A stretch of DNA of 64,000 nt. It comes from Candidatus Planktophila sp. (GTDB taxonomy: Bacteria; Actinomycetota; Actinomycetes; Nanopelagicales; Nanopelagicaceae). A model generated the notes under the pieces. It worked only from the letters and a program-made list of their open reading frames with translations. It had not been told where the DNA came from and did no database searches. Shown piece by piece: positions 15,395 to 22,890 of the stretch. The translations under genes and the position numbers were made by a program. The stretch lies in the NCBI GenBank assembly GCA_030649935.1, contig JAUSFN010000017.1:1-64000 (forward strand). Direction: 5' to 3'. Every line of letters begins with the position of its first letter. The first letter of the stretch is position 1.

Positions 15395-16645
15395 ATGAAA
15401 TATTGCAAAATTTCCCCACACCAAACAAAACACACTTTTTCTGTGGTTTCAATTATTGTTTTAATTGTTTCTCTCACCTATCCCGCTTTGATAGCGAATG
15501 CAGATTCTTCTGGGTGGGTAAAACATGAAGGTACTGGCTCATTTGAATCAGTTGCATCTTCGAGTGATGGCTCAAAGCTTGTGGCCGCTGCTGGTGGCGG
15601 AAAAATTATTACATCCACAAATTTTGGCGCCACATGGAGCGTACGTGAATCGGCACGAAATTGGAGTGCAGTTGCCTCTTCTAGTGATGGCACGAAACTC
15701 ATCGCCGCTGTTTCAGAGGGATTGATTTACACATCTATTGACTCCGGTGCCACATGGACGCCGCGCAATTCTCTACACCGATGGATTTCAGTTGCATCTT
15801 CGAGTGATGGCTCAAAGCTCGCCGCCGCTCACGAGGGTGGCTATATCTATACTTCTTCAGACTCGGGTATTTCGTGGACTGCGCGAGATTCAATCCGCAA
15901 TTGGACAAGGATTGCATCCTCTAGTGACGGAACGAAGTTAGTTGCAACGGCACGTGATGATCAGATATTTACATCTTCTGATTCTGGTGCAACATGGATA
16001 GCACGTGATTCAAGGCGCTTATGGCGCTCAGTTGCATCCTCAAGTGACGGGACAAAATTGGCTGCGGTTGTATACGGAAATCCTGGAAATATCTTCACCT
16101 CAGCTGATTCCGGTGCTACATGGACATTACGGGCAAGTGAATTGAGTAAATACTGGCAAGGCATTGCTATGTCATCGGATGCCACCAAACTTGTGGCAAG
16201 CAGCCACATGGGAACGGTATATACATCGCATGATTCTGGCGTGACATGGGCTACTGATAACAACATCCAAAATGCAGATGGTGTAGCAATGTCGGCAGAC
16301 GGCAGCAAAATAATTGTTGGGGCACCGGCCTTTATTTATACATATGGTACTGCAGCCATCGTGAGCGCATCACCTTCACCGTCGGCGAACATCACTAAAG
16401 CCGGGGAAACTTCAAATAGAGATTCTGGAACTACAAAGTCTAAAGTAGTCACCAAAAAAGTAAGTTCCTCTAAATATATTTTGACCGTCATATCAAGATC
16501 CCCAGGAAAGACATTTGAAATAACGGCTACCAAAAAGGGTAAGACCACTTACCTCTTTAGCGGCGTTACCGATTCAAATGGGGGAGCCAGCGTGAGCGCC
16601 AAAGTAAACCTAAACGGCTACTCAATTAGGATAAAAATCAAGTAG
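15395..16645 (+). CDS. Secreted BNR/YCF48-like repeat protein
   Basis: Exported repeat protein of about 416 aa. The ATG at 15395 follows AGGGGG at good spacing; an upstream in-frame ATG (15356) has no such signal. A signal peptide runs from a basic head through VSIIVLIVSL to ALIANA. The body holds six full repeats and one partial repeat of about 40-44 aa, each with the pattern W..VASSSDG.KL.A, I.TS.DSGATW, R.S. The DSGATW core is the Asp-box/BNR signature of sialidase-like and photosystem-stability-factor-like beta-propellers. A Ser/Thr/Lys linker and a small beta-rich domain (about the last 70 residues) follow. No catalytic residues were identified. It is probably a surface or secreted binding protein. 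The repeats are alike at DNA level, pointing to recent duplication. Confidence 0.85.
   Translation: MKYCKISPHQTKHTFSVVSIIVLIVSLTYPALIANADSSGWVKHEGTGSFESVASSSDGSKLVAAAGGGKIITSTNFGATWSVRESARNWSAVASSSDGTKLIAAVSEGLIYTSIDSGATWTPRNSLHRWISVASSSDGSKLAAAHEGGYIYTSSDSGISWTARDSIRNWTRIASSSDGTKLVATARDDQIFTSSDSGATWIARDSRRLWRSVASSSDGTKLAAVVYGNPGNIFTSADSGATWTLRASELSKYWQGIAMSSDATKLVASSHMGTVYTSHDSGVTWATDNNIQNADGVAMSADGSKIIVGAPAFIYTYGTAAIVSASPSPSANITKAGETSNRDSGTTKSKVVTKKVSSSKYILTVISRSPGKTFEITATKKGKTTYLFSGVTDSNGGASVSAKVNLNGYSIRIKIK
15535..16350 (+). repeat. Tandem coding repeats of about 120-132 bp
   Basis: Near-identical blocks recur, for example CAGTTGCATCTTCGAGTGAT around 15548 and again around 15790, and DSGATW-encoding blocks about every 120 bp. 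Copies 2-5 are most alike and the last two are more diverged. They encode the Asp-box repeats of the secreted protein and are not a CRISPR array. Confidence 0.8.
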
Positions 16646-16673
16646 ATGCCTTAGCTGCCGGAGATTCAAATAA

Positions 16674-17160
16674 ATCTACGCGGTCCCCAGTAGTGAAATA
16701 CCCAAGAAGGAGGAAGACCCCAAGCCGGCCACTTCAGCAACTGAAGTATGGTTGGCTCTCTTTCTGGGGTTCAACTCCCGATAACTGCTTTTGCTGTGAT
16801 TTTTGCATTTTTAGCCGAACCGATCACTGGAAATTCAATTCAACTTTGGTTGGGCACCCTTTTCCTTTTGCTTCCAAAAGCTCTCTCAATTACAGTCGCT
16901 AGGAAGTTGCCTAAAAACCTACTCATTCATAGGTTATTGCCAAAGGGTGCTCTAAAGATTAATGAACTGGAAACAGGAAGGCTCCAGGCGTTTCACTTAT
17001 CGATTTGGTGGTGTGGTCATACTCTTTTTTATCGTCGAAACAGCATTAGGAAATAGCCTTGTAGCAGTATTACCCAATATTCTCAGCACGGTTCAGTTAC
17101 TATCAGTTAGGAAATCACCATCAATCAGAGCAGATCTTGGAGGTCACCATGGCGCAAGCT
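16674..17160 (+). pseudogene. Frameshifted remnant of a small membrane protein
   Basis: The 503 bp between the repeat protein and the next intact gene hold no complete gene. Three pieces in alternating frames read as one plausible membrane protein. The first (frame of 16674-16781) ends KPATSATEVWLALFLG. The second (from about 16766) continues VQLPITAFAVIFAFLAEP and a second hydrophobic stretch (LWLGTLFLLLPKALSIT). The third (from about 16995) reads FTYRFGGVVILFFIVETALG and ends near 17160. No start codon with a ribosome site precedes the first piece. A short intact protein starting at ATG 16748 (102 aa) is the alternative. The family was not recognised. Confidence 0.4.
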
Positions 17161-17523
17161 GAGAATGCAATGACTTGGCGAGATCGCATGCGCTCCATCT
17201 GGAGCGCACTTGTCGGAGCCATGGGGTTGGTCATGGGTCTGCTTCCACACATTCTCCATCACGTCGGGTTCCTGGCTGGAACTGCGCTCGTCGCTGGATC
17301 GGGAGGAACGGCCCTCTTTGGTGTGCTGGGCTTTCTCTTTTCGATTCCGATGTTGGTGCGCCTGCATCGACGATTTAAAACTTGGCGCGCCCCAGCTATC
17401 GGACTCCTCATTTTTACACTGCTGTTTTCGCTCTCAGCCTTCGTCATTGGCCCAAAGGTAAGTGGTACGGGCGATGCCAAACCAACAACGGAGCATAACC
17501 CCGAGCATGTGGAACATTCATAA
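17149..17523 (+). CDS. Small membrane protein of probable foreign origin
   Basis: A 124-aa integral membrane protein. The ATG at 17149 is preceded by TTGGAGGTCACC, a strong ribosome site. After a short hydrophilic head (WRDRMRSIW) come two or three hydrophobic segments (ALVGAMGLVMGLLPHILHHVG; FLAGTALVAG and onward; IGLLIFTLLFSLSAFVIG), a basic loop (RLHRRFKTWR), and a His/Glu-rich tail (EHNPEHVEHS). The HILHH and terminal His residues could bind metal. I recall similar proteins beside metal-resistance genes in actinobacterial mobile elements, but that is memory, not a search. Its base composition is clearly more GC-rich than its neighbours, consistent with recent transfer. It lies just left of a partial tRNA copy. 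Function unknown. Confidence 0.75.
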   Translation: MAQAENAMTWRDRMRSIWSALVGAMGLVMGLLPHILHHVGFLAGTALVAGSGGTALFGVLGFLFSIPMLVRLHRRFKTWRAPAIGLLIFTLLFSLSAFVIGPKVSGTGDAKPTTEHNPEHVEHS

Positions 17524-17616
17524 TCGGATTGGTTGTTGCAACCAAGAAAACTTGTTTAAATTTCGAACAAGAAAATCCAACACAGATAGCGCTTTCAGGA
17601 TACTGAATATCAATGG

Positions 17617-17680
17617 TACTGGTGGTTCGGCACACGGATTTGAACCTTCGAAGGTATGGGGATTTACAGTCTCCTCCCAT
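17617..17680 (-). repeat. Partial, decayed tRNA-Tyr copy (possible att site)
   Basis: This stretch repeats the 3' part of the intact tRNA-Tyr at 18844-18928 in the same orientation. Shared blocks are TACTGGTGG (CCA end and flank), a 19-nt identical T-arm/variable block at 17636-17654, and GGGGATTTACAGT (anticodon region), with 9 of 10 bases alike in the following CCCCTCCCAT. The acceptor and D-arm do not match and could not fold. The layout, with an intact tRNA at one end and a 3'-fragment copy upstream of its 3' end, is what integration at a tRNA 3' end leaves behind. Confidence 0.7.
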
Positions 17681-17775
17681 AAAACGCTCATTTTGAGGGG
17701 ATATCAACGTAAGTTCCCTTTGCGCAAGGAATCATATGCATTTACCTAGGAGATACACAATTTGAGGTCTCAGTC

Positions 17776-17811
17776 TTTGCTTTGTAAAGCAAATCAGCTT
17801 TGCATATGCAA
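17776..17811 (+). promoter_or_regulatory. Two adjacent inverted repeats in the leader of the secreted-protein gene
   Basis: TTTGCTTT (17776-17783) and AAAGCAAA (17786-17793) are exact inverted repeats with a 2-nt gap. Six bases later comes the perfect 12-bp palindrome TTGCATATGCAA (17800-17811), which abuts the GGAGG ribosome site of the gene at 17823. They could be operators or RNA hairpins that affect ribosome access. The rest of the gap 17524-17822 holds only the partial tRNA copy. Confidence 0.5.
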
Positions 17812-17822
17812 GGAGGATTTAA

Positions 17823-18596
17823 ATGAAAAAGATCATTATCGCCACACTATTGAGTGCTGGTCTGATTATGGGCTCCACGAGCGTAGCTTTTGCTGCAGAG
17901 ACAACATCTGCATCGACTGCGCCTGTCACATTAGCAACATACAAAGTTCAGTTGACTGCCTATAACACCGCATTGGTGGCCTACGACAGCGCTACTGTCA
18001 CAATTAAAGCTCAGGTTGTCGCTTTTGGTATAGCAGTTCAGAGCTACAAAACTGCATATGAAACCGCCTTAGTAAATTACAAAGCAGTACTTAAGGCAAA
18101 TGGACCTGCCACAACTCCTGCACAGTATGCAGTCTTGTTGGCAGCCTATAACACAGCATTAACTGCTTACAATAATGCAACGGTTACATTTAAAGCTCAA
18201 TTAGCCGTGTTCACCGCAGCAAAGCAGAATTTCAAACTCGCATACGACGCTGTTGTTCTAAGTTATAAAACAACTGTTAATATGCGTGAAAATCTGCGCA
18301 AGGCCATTAACAAAGCATTTGAAGTTGCAATTCATAACGCCAATGCAACGCTTGCAACTGCAATTGCAGCTGCCACCACTGCAGAACAAAAACTAGCTGC
18401 CACAACTGCACGTCAGAACGCTGTTTCTGTTGCAACTGCAGCACGCAAAGCAGCTATTGACGCCGTAGGCGACAAGCCAGTTAAGCCAGCCAAAAAAGTA
18501 AAGTTTGATGCCGATCATGATGATTCCGATAATGACGACATTAAAATTGACAAACCTGCTAAACCGGTTAAACCTGCTAAACCAATTAAGCGCTAA
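17823..18596 (+). CDS. Secreted Ala-rich helical repeat protein with Lys-Pro tail
   Basis: Exported protein of 257 aa. AGGAGG lies 7 nt before the ATG. A signal peptide spans residues 1-25 (LLSAGLIMGS ... AFAAE). The mature part is rich in Ala, Tyr and Val and looks helical or coiled-coil, with an internal duplication: AYNTALVAYDSATVTIKAQ near residue 46 recurs as AYNTALTAYNNATVTFKAQ near 117. A charged tail follows, first acidic (DADHDDSDNDDIKID, possibly Ca-binding), then repeats of KPAKP. Such a tail could bind the cell wall or polyanions. No enzyme motif was found. It lies alone between a partial tRNA copy and a strong terminator, inside the putative tRNA-Tyr island. Family not recognised. 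Confidence 0.8.
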   Translation: MKKIIIATLLSAGLIMGSTSVAFAAETTSASTAPVTLATYKVQLTAYNTALVAYDSATVTIKAQVVAFGIAVQSYKTAYETALVNYKAVLKANGPATTPAQYAVLLAAYNTALTAYNNATVTFKAQLAVFTAAKQNFKLAYDAVVLSYKTTVNMRENLRKAINKAFEVAIHNANATLATAIAAATTAEQKLAATTARQNAVSVATAARKAAIDAVGDKPVKPAKKVKFDADHDDSDNDDIKIDKPAKPVKPAKPIKR

Positions 18597-18618
18597 GCTT
18601 CTTAGTACTTAAACAAAG

Positions 18619-18651
18619 AGCCTCAGGCACATAAAGTGTCTGGGGCTTTTT
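18619..18651 (+). terminator. Rho-independent terminator
   Basis: AGCCTCAGGCAC pairs with GTGTCTGGGGCT (12 bp, two G-T pairs) around an ATAAA loop, followed by TTTTT. It lies 23 nt after the stop of the secreted repeat protein and should end its transcript. Confidence 0.9.
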
Positions 18652-18711
18652 GTCATGCTAGGGAAAGTCGATGAAAACTGGAGTGAAGTGGTTCAGTTGA
18701 AATCAAGTGAG

Positions 18712-18795
18712 TGTCCGAACAGTGGATTGAACCCCGAAGCTCTTACGGGTATTGGCATCTTAAGTTAGCGCGTCTGTCAATTCCACCAACCGGAG
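18712..18795 (-). pseudogene. Decayed tRNA-Leu-like sequence
   Basis: The minus strand carries the class-II tRNA-Leu D-arm TGGTGGAATTGACAGACGCG, a long variable arm (ATACCCGTAAGAGCTTC) and a T-loop TTCAATC, so it derives from a tRNA-Leu. It looks broken: the acceptor pairs only 5 of 7, the anticodon stem only 2 of 5 (CTAAC/GCCAA), and the T-stem has a mismatch. CCA is not encoded. The anticodon loop TTAAGAT would read AAG. The surrounding gap 18597-19033 also contains the terminator and tRNA-Tyr. Confidence 0.6.
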
Positions 18796-18843
18796 TGGGT
18801 GAAGAAATCGACGGAATTCACGCTCAATTTCATGAGGTCTTAC

Positions 18844-18928
18844 TGGTGGCGGGTGAAGGATTTGAACCTTCGAAGGCAGAGCCGGGGGATTTACAGTCCC
18901 CTCCCATTGGCCGCTCGGGCAACCCGCC
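18844..18928 (-). tRNA. tRNA-Tyr (GTA)
   Basis: A complete class-II tRNA on the minus strand. Acceptor GGCGGGT/ACCCGCC pairs 7 of 7, discriminator A and an encoded CCA are present, the anticodon arm GGGGA-CTGTAAA-TCCCC contains anticodon GTA, and the T-arm is GAAGG-TTCAAAT-CCTTC. The long variable arm is typical of bacterial tRNA-Tyr. A partial copy lies 1.2 kb beyond its 3' end. Confidence 0.96.
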
Positions 18929-18992
18929 AAGGTCGAACAAGTAGTGCGGCAATTATGGATAGTGCGAAGGGTAAGGATACCTTAGGCGAGTA

Positions 18993-19012
18993 GGCGCGCA
19001 AACCGCGCTTTT
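18993..19012 (+). terminator. Weak hairpin with T-run before yajQ
   Basis: GCGCG and CGCGC pair (5 bp) around CAAAC, followed by five T. It could be a weak terminator or attenuator in the yajQ leader. A palindrome TAAGGATACCTTA (18971-18983) lies just upstream and may belong to the promoter region. Both roles are tentative. Confidence 0.3.
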
Positions 19013-19033
19013 TCGAGTGAATGGAGCCCCACT

Positions 19034-19525
19034 GTGGCAGCAGATAGCAGTTTCGATATAACCTCCAAAATCGATCGTATGGAGCTCGATAACGCAATTA
19101 ATCAGGCGATCCGAGAGATAGATACCCGCTTTGATTTTAAAAATACGGGCTCAAAGATCGAGTTAGAGGGCGAAAAGATTTTGATTGAGGCAGATACGGA
19201 GGAGCGAGCTAAAGCCACCCTTGATGTTGTCAAAGATAAGATGATTAAGCGCGGAGTCTCACTTAAACATTTGGATGCAGGCGCACCTTTCTTATCTGGC
19301 AAGATTTATAAGATTTCCGCACCGTTGAAAGAGGGCATCTCGACTGAGAATGCCAAGAAGATTGCAAAATTTTTGCGCGATGAAGGACCTAAATCTATTA
19401 AGACACAGATACAAGGTGATGAACTAAGAGTAACTTCTAAGAGTCGCGACGACTTGCAAGCGTCGATGGCGATGATTAAAGATGGTGGCTGGGAATTTGC
19501 AGTTCAATTTACGAACTTTAGATAG
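19034..19525 (+). CDS. yajQ: YajQ-family nucleotide-binding protein
   Basis: Cytoplasmic YajQ/UPF0234 protein of 163 aa, the exact family length. Landmarks: the N-terminal SFDITSKIDRMELDNAINQA, the strand FDFKNTGSKIELEG, and the C-terminal DDLQASMAMIKD and QFTNFR ending. Homologs bind RNA or c-di-GMP in some bacteria; which applies here is unknown. The GTG start at 19034 has GGAG 7 nt upstream. It is directly followed by rarD with no gap, so both are probably co-transcribed. Confidence 0.95.
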   Translation: MAADSSFDITSKIDRMELDNAINQAIREIDTRFDFKNTGSKIELEGEKILIEADTEERAKATLDVVKDKMIKRGVSLKHLDAGAPFLSGKIYKISAPLKEGISTENAKKIAKFLRDEGPKSIKTQIQGDELRVTSKSRDDLQASMAMIKDGGWEFAVQFTNFR

Positions 19526-20416
19526 TTGAGTAATCAAAAGACTGGTTTGCTCTTTGGAGTAAGCGCTTATGTTCTTTGGGGTGCATTCCCACTTTACTGG
19601 CCACTTCTTGAACCTGCTTCAGCGTTGGAAATTGTCTCCCACCGCGCAGTCTGGACGCTGGTTTTTTGCATCATAATTTTAGCAATTACAAAATCGCTCA
19701 AAGCGACAAGTGAAACTATGAAACGACCGAAGGTGGCGGCAAAGTTATTTCTTTCTTCAATCCTGATATCAATTAACTGGTTGGTTTATATTTGGGCAAC
19801 TAACAATGGCCACGTTGTCGAAGCATCATTGGGTTATTACATAAATCCACTTGTCATGATTGGTTTTGGTGTCATAATTTTGAAAGAAAAGATGCGCGCG
19901 CTTCAATGGAGCGCGGTTGGCATTGCAACTTTTGGTGTTTTAGTGCTCACAATTGATTATGGTCGCCTGCCGTGGATCGCCCTCACTTTAGCTATTTCGT
20001 GGGGTAGTTACGGTTTTATTAAGAAACAACTTGGTCTAGGAGCTCTCGAGGGTTTAGCTATAGAGACTCTTATTGCGAGCCTGCCATACCTGTTATACCT
20101 GATTTATATAGGCAATAACGGCACCGGGCAGTTTGGACATGGATTCGGGATAACCCTTCTCCTCATTAGCGCTGGCGCAATTACCGCTATTCCGCTTCTT
20201 CTCTTTAATGGTTCGACAACCCGTTTACCACTTACTGTGATCGGCTTGTTGCAATACATAACTCCAACGATTCAGTTTTCAATTGGAGTATGGGTTCGAC
20301 ACGAAGACATGCCAGCGGCACGTTGGATCGGATTTCTAATTATCTGGATTGCGCTTATGGCACTGGCTATTGATTTAGTTAAATCAAGCCGAGCGATCAA
20401 TTACAGCATCGCATAA
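19526..20416 (+). CDS. rarD: RarD family EamA transporter
   Basis: Inner-membrane DMT-superfamily transporter of 296 aa with about ten hydrophobic helices. The RarD signature is present: GVSAYVLWGAFPLYW in helix 1, the EIVSHRAVWTL segment near residue 36, and WATNNGHVVEASLGYYINPL near 88-107. The start is a TTG at 19526, immediately after the yajQ stop, with no nearby ATG that would keep helix 1. The E. coli member is linked to chloramphenicol sensitivity, but the substrate is unknown. The 3' end overlaps the convergent prenyl synthase gene by 33 nt. Confidence 0.93.
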   Translation: MSNQKTGLLFGVSAYVLWGAFPLYWPLLEPASALEIVSHRAVWTLVFCIIILAITKSLKATSETMKRPKVAAKLFLSSILISINWLVYIWATNNGHVVEASLGYYINPLVMIGFGVIILKEKMRALQWSAVGIATFGVLVLTIDYGRLPWIALTLAISWGSYGFIKKQLGLGALEGLAIETLIASLPYLLYLIYIGNNGTGQFGHGFGITLLLISAGAITAIPLLLFNGSTTRLPLTVIGLLQYITPTIQFSIGVWVRHEDMPAARWIGFLIIWIALMALAIDLVKSSRAINYSIA

Positions 20417-21373
20417 CGACATCAATGCACTTGTTGCATCACTAACTGGAAGTGGGCCAAGAGTTTGCCGTGCTGCTCGAGCGACTTGATGTAAGTAATC
20501 GCGTGATTCATCCAAAGCTATATGGTTTCTCAGTGCAATTAAAACTTCCTGAACCGTTGTCTCGTCTTCAATCGGGGATGAGAGTAAACGCTGTAATTCG
20601 CGATCGGCAGGATTGGTAGATTTCATGACAGTTAAAGTAACAAGAGTTGGAACACCTTCACGTAAATCAGTGCCCGGTGTTTTGCCAGATTGATTTGATT
20701 CACTAGCGATATCGATTACATCATCGGCTAATTGGAAAACAGTTCCGATTTTTTCACCAAATAACGTGACGGTATCCATAATCTCCGCAGATGCCCCAGA
20801 TACCATCGCACCATACCGGGCACTTGCTGCAATCAGCGATCCAGTTTTATCGCCAACGACTCTTAAGTAATGTTCCAAAGGATCTTGGCCAGTTGCGGGA
20901 CCTTGCGCCTCCATAATCTGACCAACTACTAGGCGTTCGAAAGTTCGGGCCTGTAAACGAACCGCATCTGGTCCAAGATCGGCCAGTAAGTCAGATGATT
21001 TTGCAAAGAGAAAATCACCAGTCAAGATTGCAATCGTATTTCCCCAACGCATATTTGCACTCTCTACACCTCGACGCAGAGGCGCTTCATCCATAACATC
21101 ATCGTGATAAAGCGTTGCAAGATGGGTTATTTCGCAGGCAACCGCAGCTGCGATGACCCCTTGTCTCGAAGGATCGCCAAATTGGGCTGTTAATAGGGTT
21201 AATAAGGGGCGAAGGCGTTTACCTCCAGCGGCAAGCAAGTGGTGGGCAGTCTCATCAACAAAAGGATATTGGCTCCTTGTATGGTTTAAAAGCAGGCTCT
21301 CAACTTGAGCCATTTGCGTGATAAGTGTCGCTTCAAGTTCTGGAGCGAGGTTTGGAATGCCAAATGGCGACAT
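20384..21373 (-). CDS. Polyprenyl diphosphate synthase (menaquinone side chain)
   Basis: Trans-isoprenyl diphosphate synthase of 329 aa. The first Asp-rich motif is HDDVMDEAPLRRG (about residues 92-104) and the second is QLADDVIDIAS (about 217-227), with GGKRLRP near residue 50 binding substrate. It would build the long prenyl tail that MenA attaches to the naphthoquinone ring. Chain length cannot be told reliably from sequence. The gene starts exactly at the nuoN stop, so it is the last gene of the complex I transcript, linking quinone supply to the enzyme that uses it. Confidence 0.93.
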   Translation of the reverse strand: MSPFGIPNLAPELEATLITQMAQVESLLLNHTRSQYPFVDETAHHLLAAGGKRLRPLLTLLTAQFGDPSRQGVIAAAVACEITHLATLYHDDVMDEAPLRRGVESANMRWGNTIAILTGDFLFAKSSDLLADLGPDAVRLQARTFERLVVGQIMEAQGPATGQDPLEHYLRVVGDKTGSLIAASARYGAMVSGASAEIMDTVTLFGEKIGTVFQLADDVIDIASESNQSGKTPGTDLREGVPTLVTLTVMKSTNPADRELQRLLSSPIEDETTVQEVLIALRNHIALDESRDYLHQVARAARQTLGPLPVSDATSALMSLCDAVIDRSA

Positions 21374-22890
21374 CAGCGAATAAAGGTAGAGAAGTTCGTG
21401 ATCATTGTCAGAAGTGGTGCAGGGTAAATACCGAGCAGAATAGTGAGAACTATTGAAGAGCTGATTGCAGTACGAGTTAAAATGGATGGAATTTCTATAC
21501 TTGTACCATCTTGTATTGGATCAGTAAAAAACATCAAGACAATTACACGAATGTAGAAGAAAGCGGCCACCGCACTTGCAAGAACGCCTGCGATTACAAC
21601 GCCTTTAGCTCCATTTTCATAGGCCGCCGAAAAGATAGAGAACTTTCCAATGAAGCCGCTTGTCAGAGGAATTCCAGCAAATGCTAATAGGAATCCCGCA
21701 AAAGTTGCAGCTACCCACGGTGAACGTTTGCCTAAACCTTTCCAACGGTTCAAATCAGTTACTTCTCCACCTGAATCTCGCACTAAAGTTACAACTGCAA
21801 ATGCGCCGACAGTTGCAACTCCGTATGCAAATAAGTAGAAGATTGAAGCTTCAAGACCAGCTTTATTCAGCGCAATAACGCCTGCAAGAAGGAAACCGGC
21901 ATGAGCTATTGATGAGTAAGCCAACATTCGTTTAACATCGCGTTGAGCTATTGCCACCAATGAACCAAATAACATTGTAATGATTGCAATCGCAGAGAGC
22001 AGCGGAGACCATGACCATTCCGCATTGGCGAAAACCGTATAATAAATACGCAGCATTGCGCCAAAGGCTGCAACCTTAGTTGCTGCTGCCATGAAACCAG
22101 TTACTGGAGTTGGTGCACCTTGATAGACATCGGGTGACCAGGCATGAAACGGTACTGCACCAACTTTAAAGAGAAGTCCAATTGAAACAAAGGCGATACC
22201 GATTAGAAGTAATACATCGTTACCACTACCGCCGACTACAGATTCACGAATTCCAGCAAAGGTCACAGAGCCTGAATAGCCATATAAATAAGCCATTCCT
22301 AAGAGGAAAAACGCCGATGAAAACGCGCCTAGTAGGAAGTATTTCAAGGCTGCTTCCTGTGATGCTAGTCGGCGGCGGCGTGAAAGCCCGGCCATTAAAT
22401 AGAGCGGTAAAGAGAGCATTTCAAGGGCTACAAAAAGGGTGATCAAATCACTTGAAACTGGAAACAACATCATTCCAGAGATTGCAAAAAGGGTTAGCGG
22501 ATAAACTTCGGTTACTTGATTTCCTGTCTGCACTGCGTGGCGCTCTTCATCAGAGCCCGGTAGGGCGGCGGCGAGAGCAGTGAATTGATCAGTGTCTGCA
22601 ATAAGAAAGACCGAAATAATTGAAATGATAAGTATTGAGGCCTGCAATAAAATCGCTGGTCCATCTATTACTACCGATCCCATTGCAGCTGTTGTGGATT
22701 CCTCATTTCGAATTCGCCACACTTGCGCAAGCGATAATACTAGAGTGCCGATGGTGATACTCAACTGGACCATTGGTCGAAGCGCTTTAGATACGAAAGC
22801 TTCGACAAGAACGCCGATTAATGCACCGCCAAGGAGAATTAGCATTGGAGAGAGAAGTGTGTAGTTAAGAGCTGGTGCTGTAAATGTCAT
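21373..22890 (-). CDS. nuoN: NADH-quinone oxidoreductase subunit N
   Basis: Membrane proton-pumping subunit of complex I, 505 aa, antiporter-like with about 14 helices. Typical features: a Glu in FVALEMLSLPLYLMAG, the Lys-bearing GLLFKVGAVPFHAWSPDVYQGAPTP segment near residue 245, and the C-terminal half with AFAGIPLTSGFIGKF. It touches nuoM upstream (start 22890 against stop 22890) and the prenyl synthase downstream. It is the last nuo gene of the operon. Confidence 0.97.
   Translation of the reverse strand: MTFTAPALNYTLLSPMLILLGGALIGVLVEAFVSKALRPMVQLSITIGTLVLSLAQVWRIRNEESTTAAMGSVVIDGPAILLQASILIISIISVFLIADTDQFTALAAALPGSDEERHAVQTGNQVTEVYPLTLFAISGMMLFPVSSDLITLFVALEMLSLPLYLMAGLSRRRRLASQEAALKYFLLGAFSSAFFLLGMAYLYGYSGSVTFAGIRESVVGGSGNDVLLLIGIAFVSIGLLFKVGAVPFHAWSPDVYQGAPTPVTGFMAAATKVAAFGAMLRIYYTVFANAEWSWSPLLSAIAIITMLFGSLVAIAQRDVKRMLAYSSIAHAGFLLAGVIALNKAGLEASIFYLFAYGVATVGAFAVVTLVRDSGGEVTDLNRWKGLGKRSPWVAATFAGFLLAFAGIPLTSGFIGKFSIFSAAYENGAKGVVIAGVLASAVAAFFYIRVIVLMFFTDPIQDGTSIEIPSILTRTAISSSIVLTILLGIYPAPLLTMITNFSTFIR

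Noticed and set aside
15535-16350. CRISPR-like array
   Set aside because: Repeats are in frame, about 120 bp apart with related spacers, and encode Asp-box motifs.
18711-18993. Short open frames across the tRNA-Tyr region
   Set aside because: They run over the intact tRNA-Tyr and the tRNA-Leu remnant and have no protein features.
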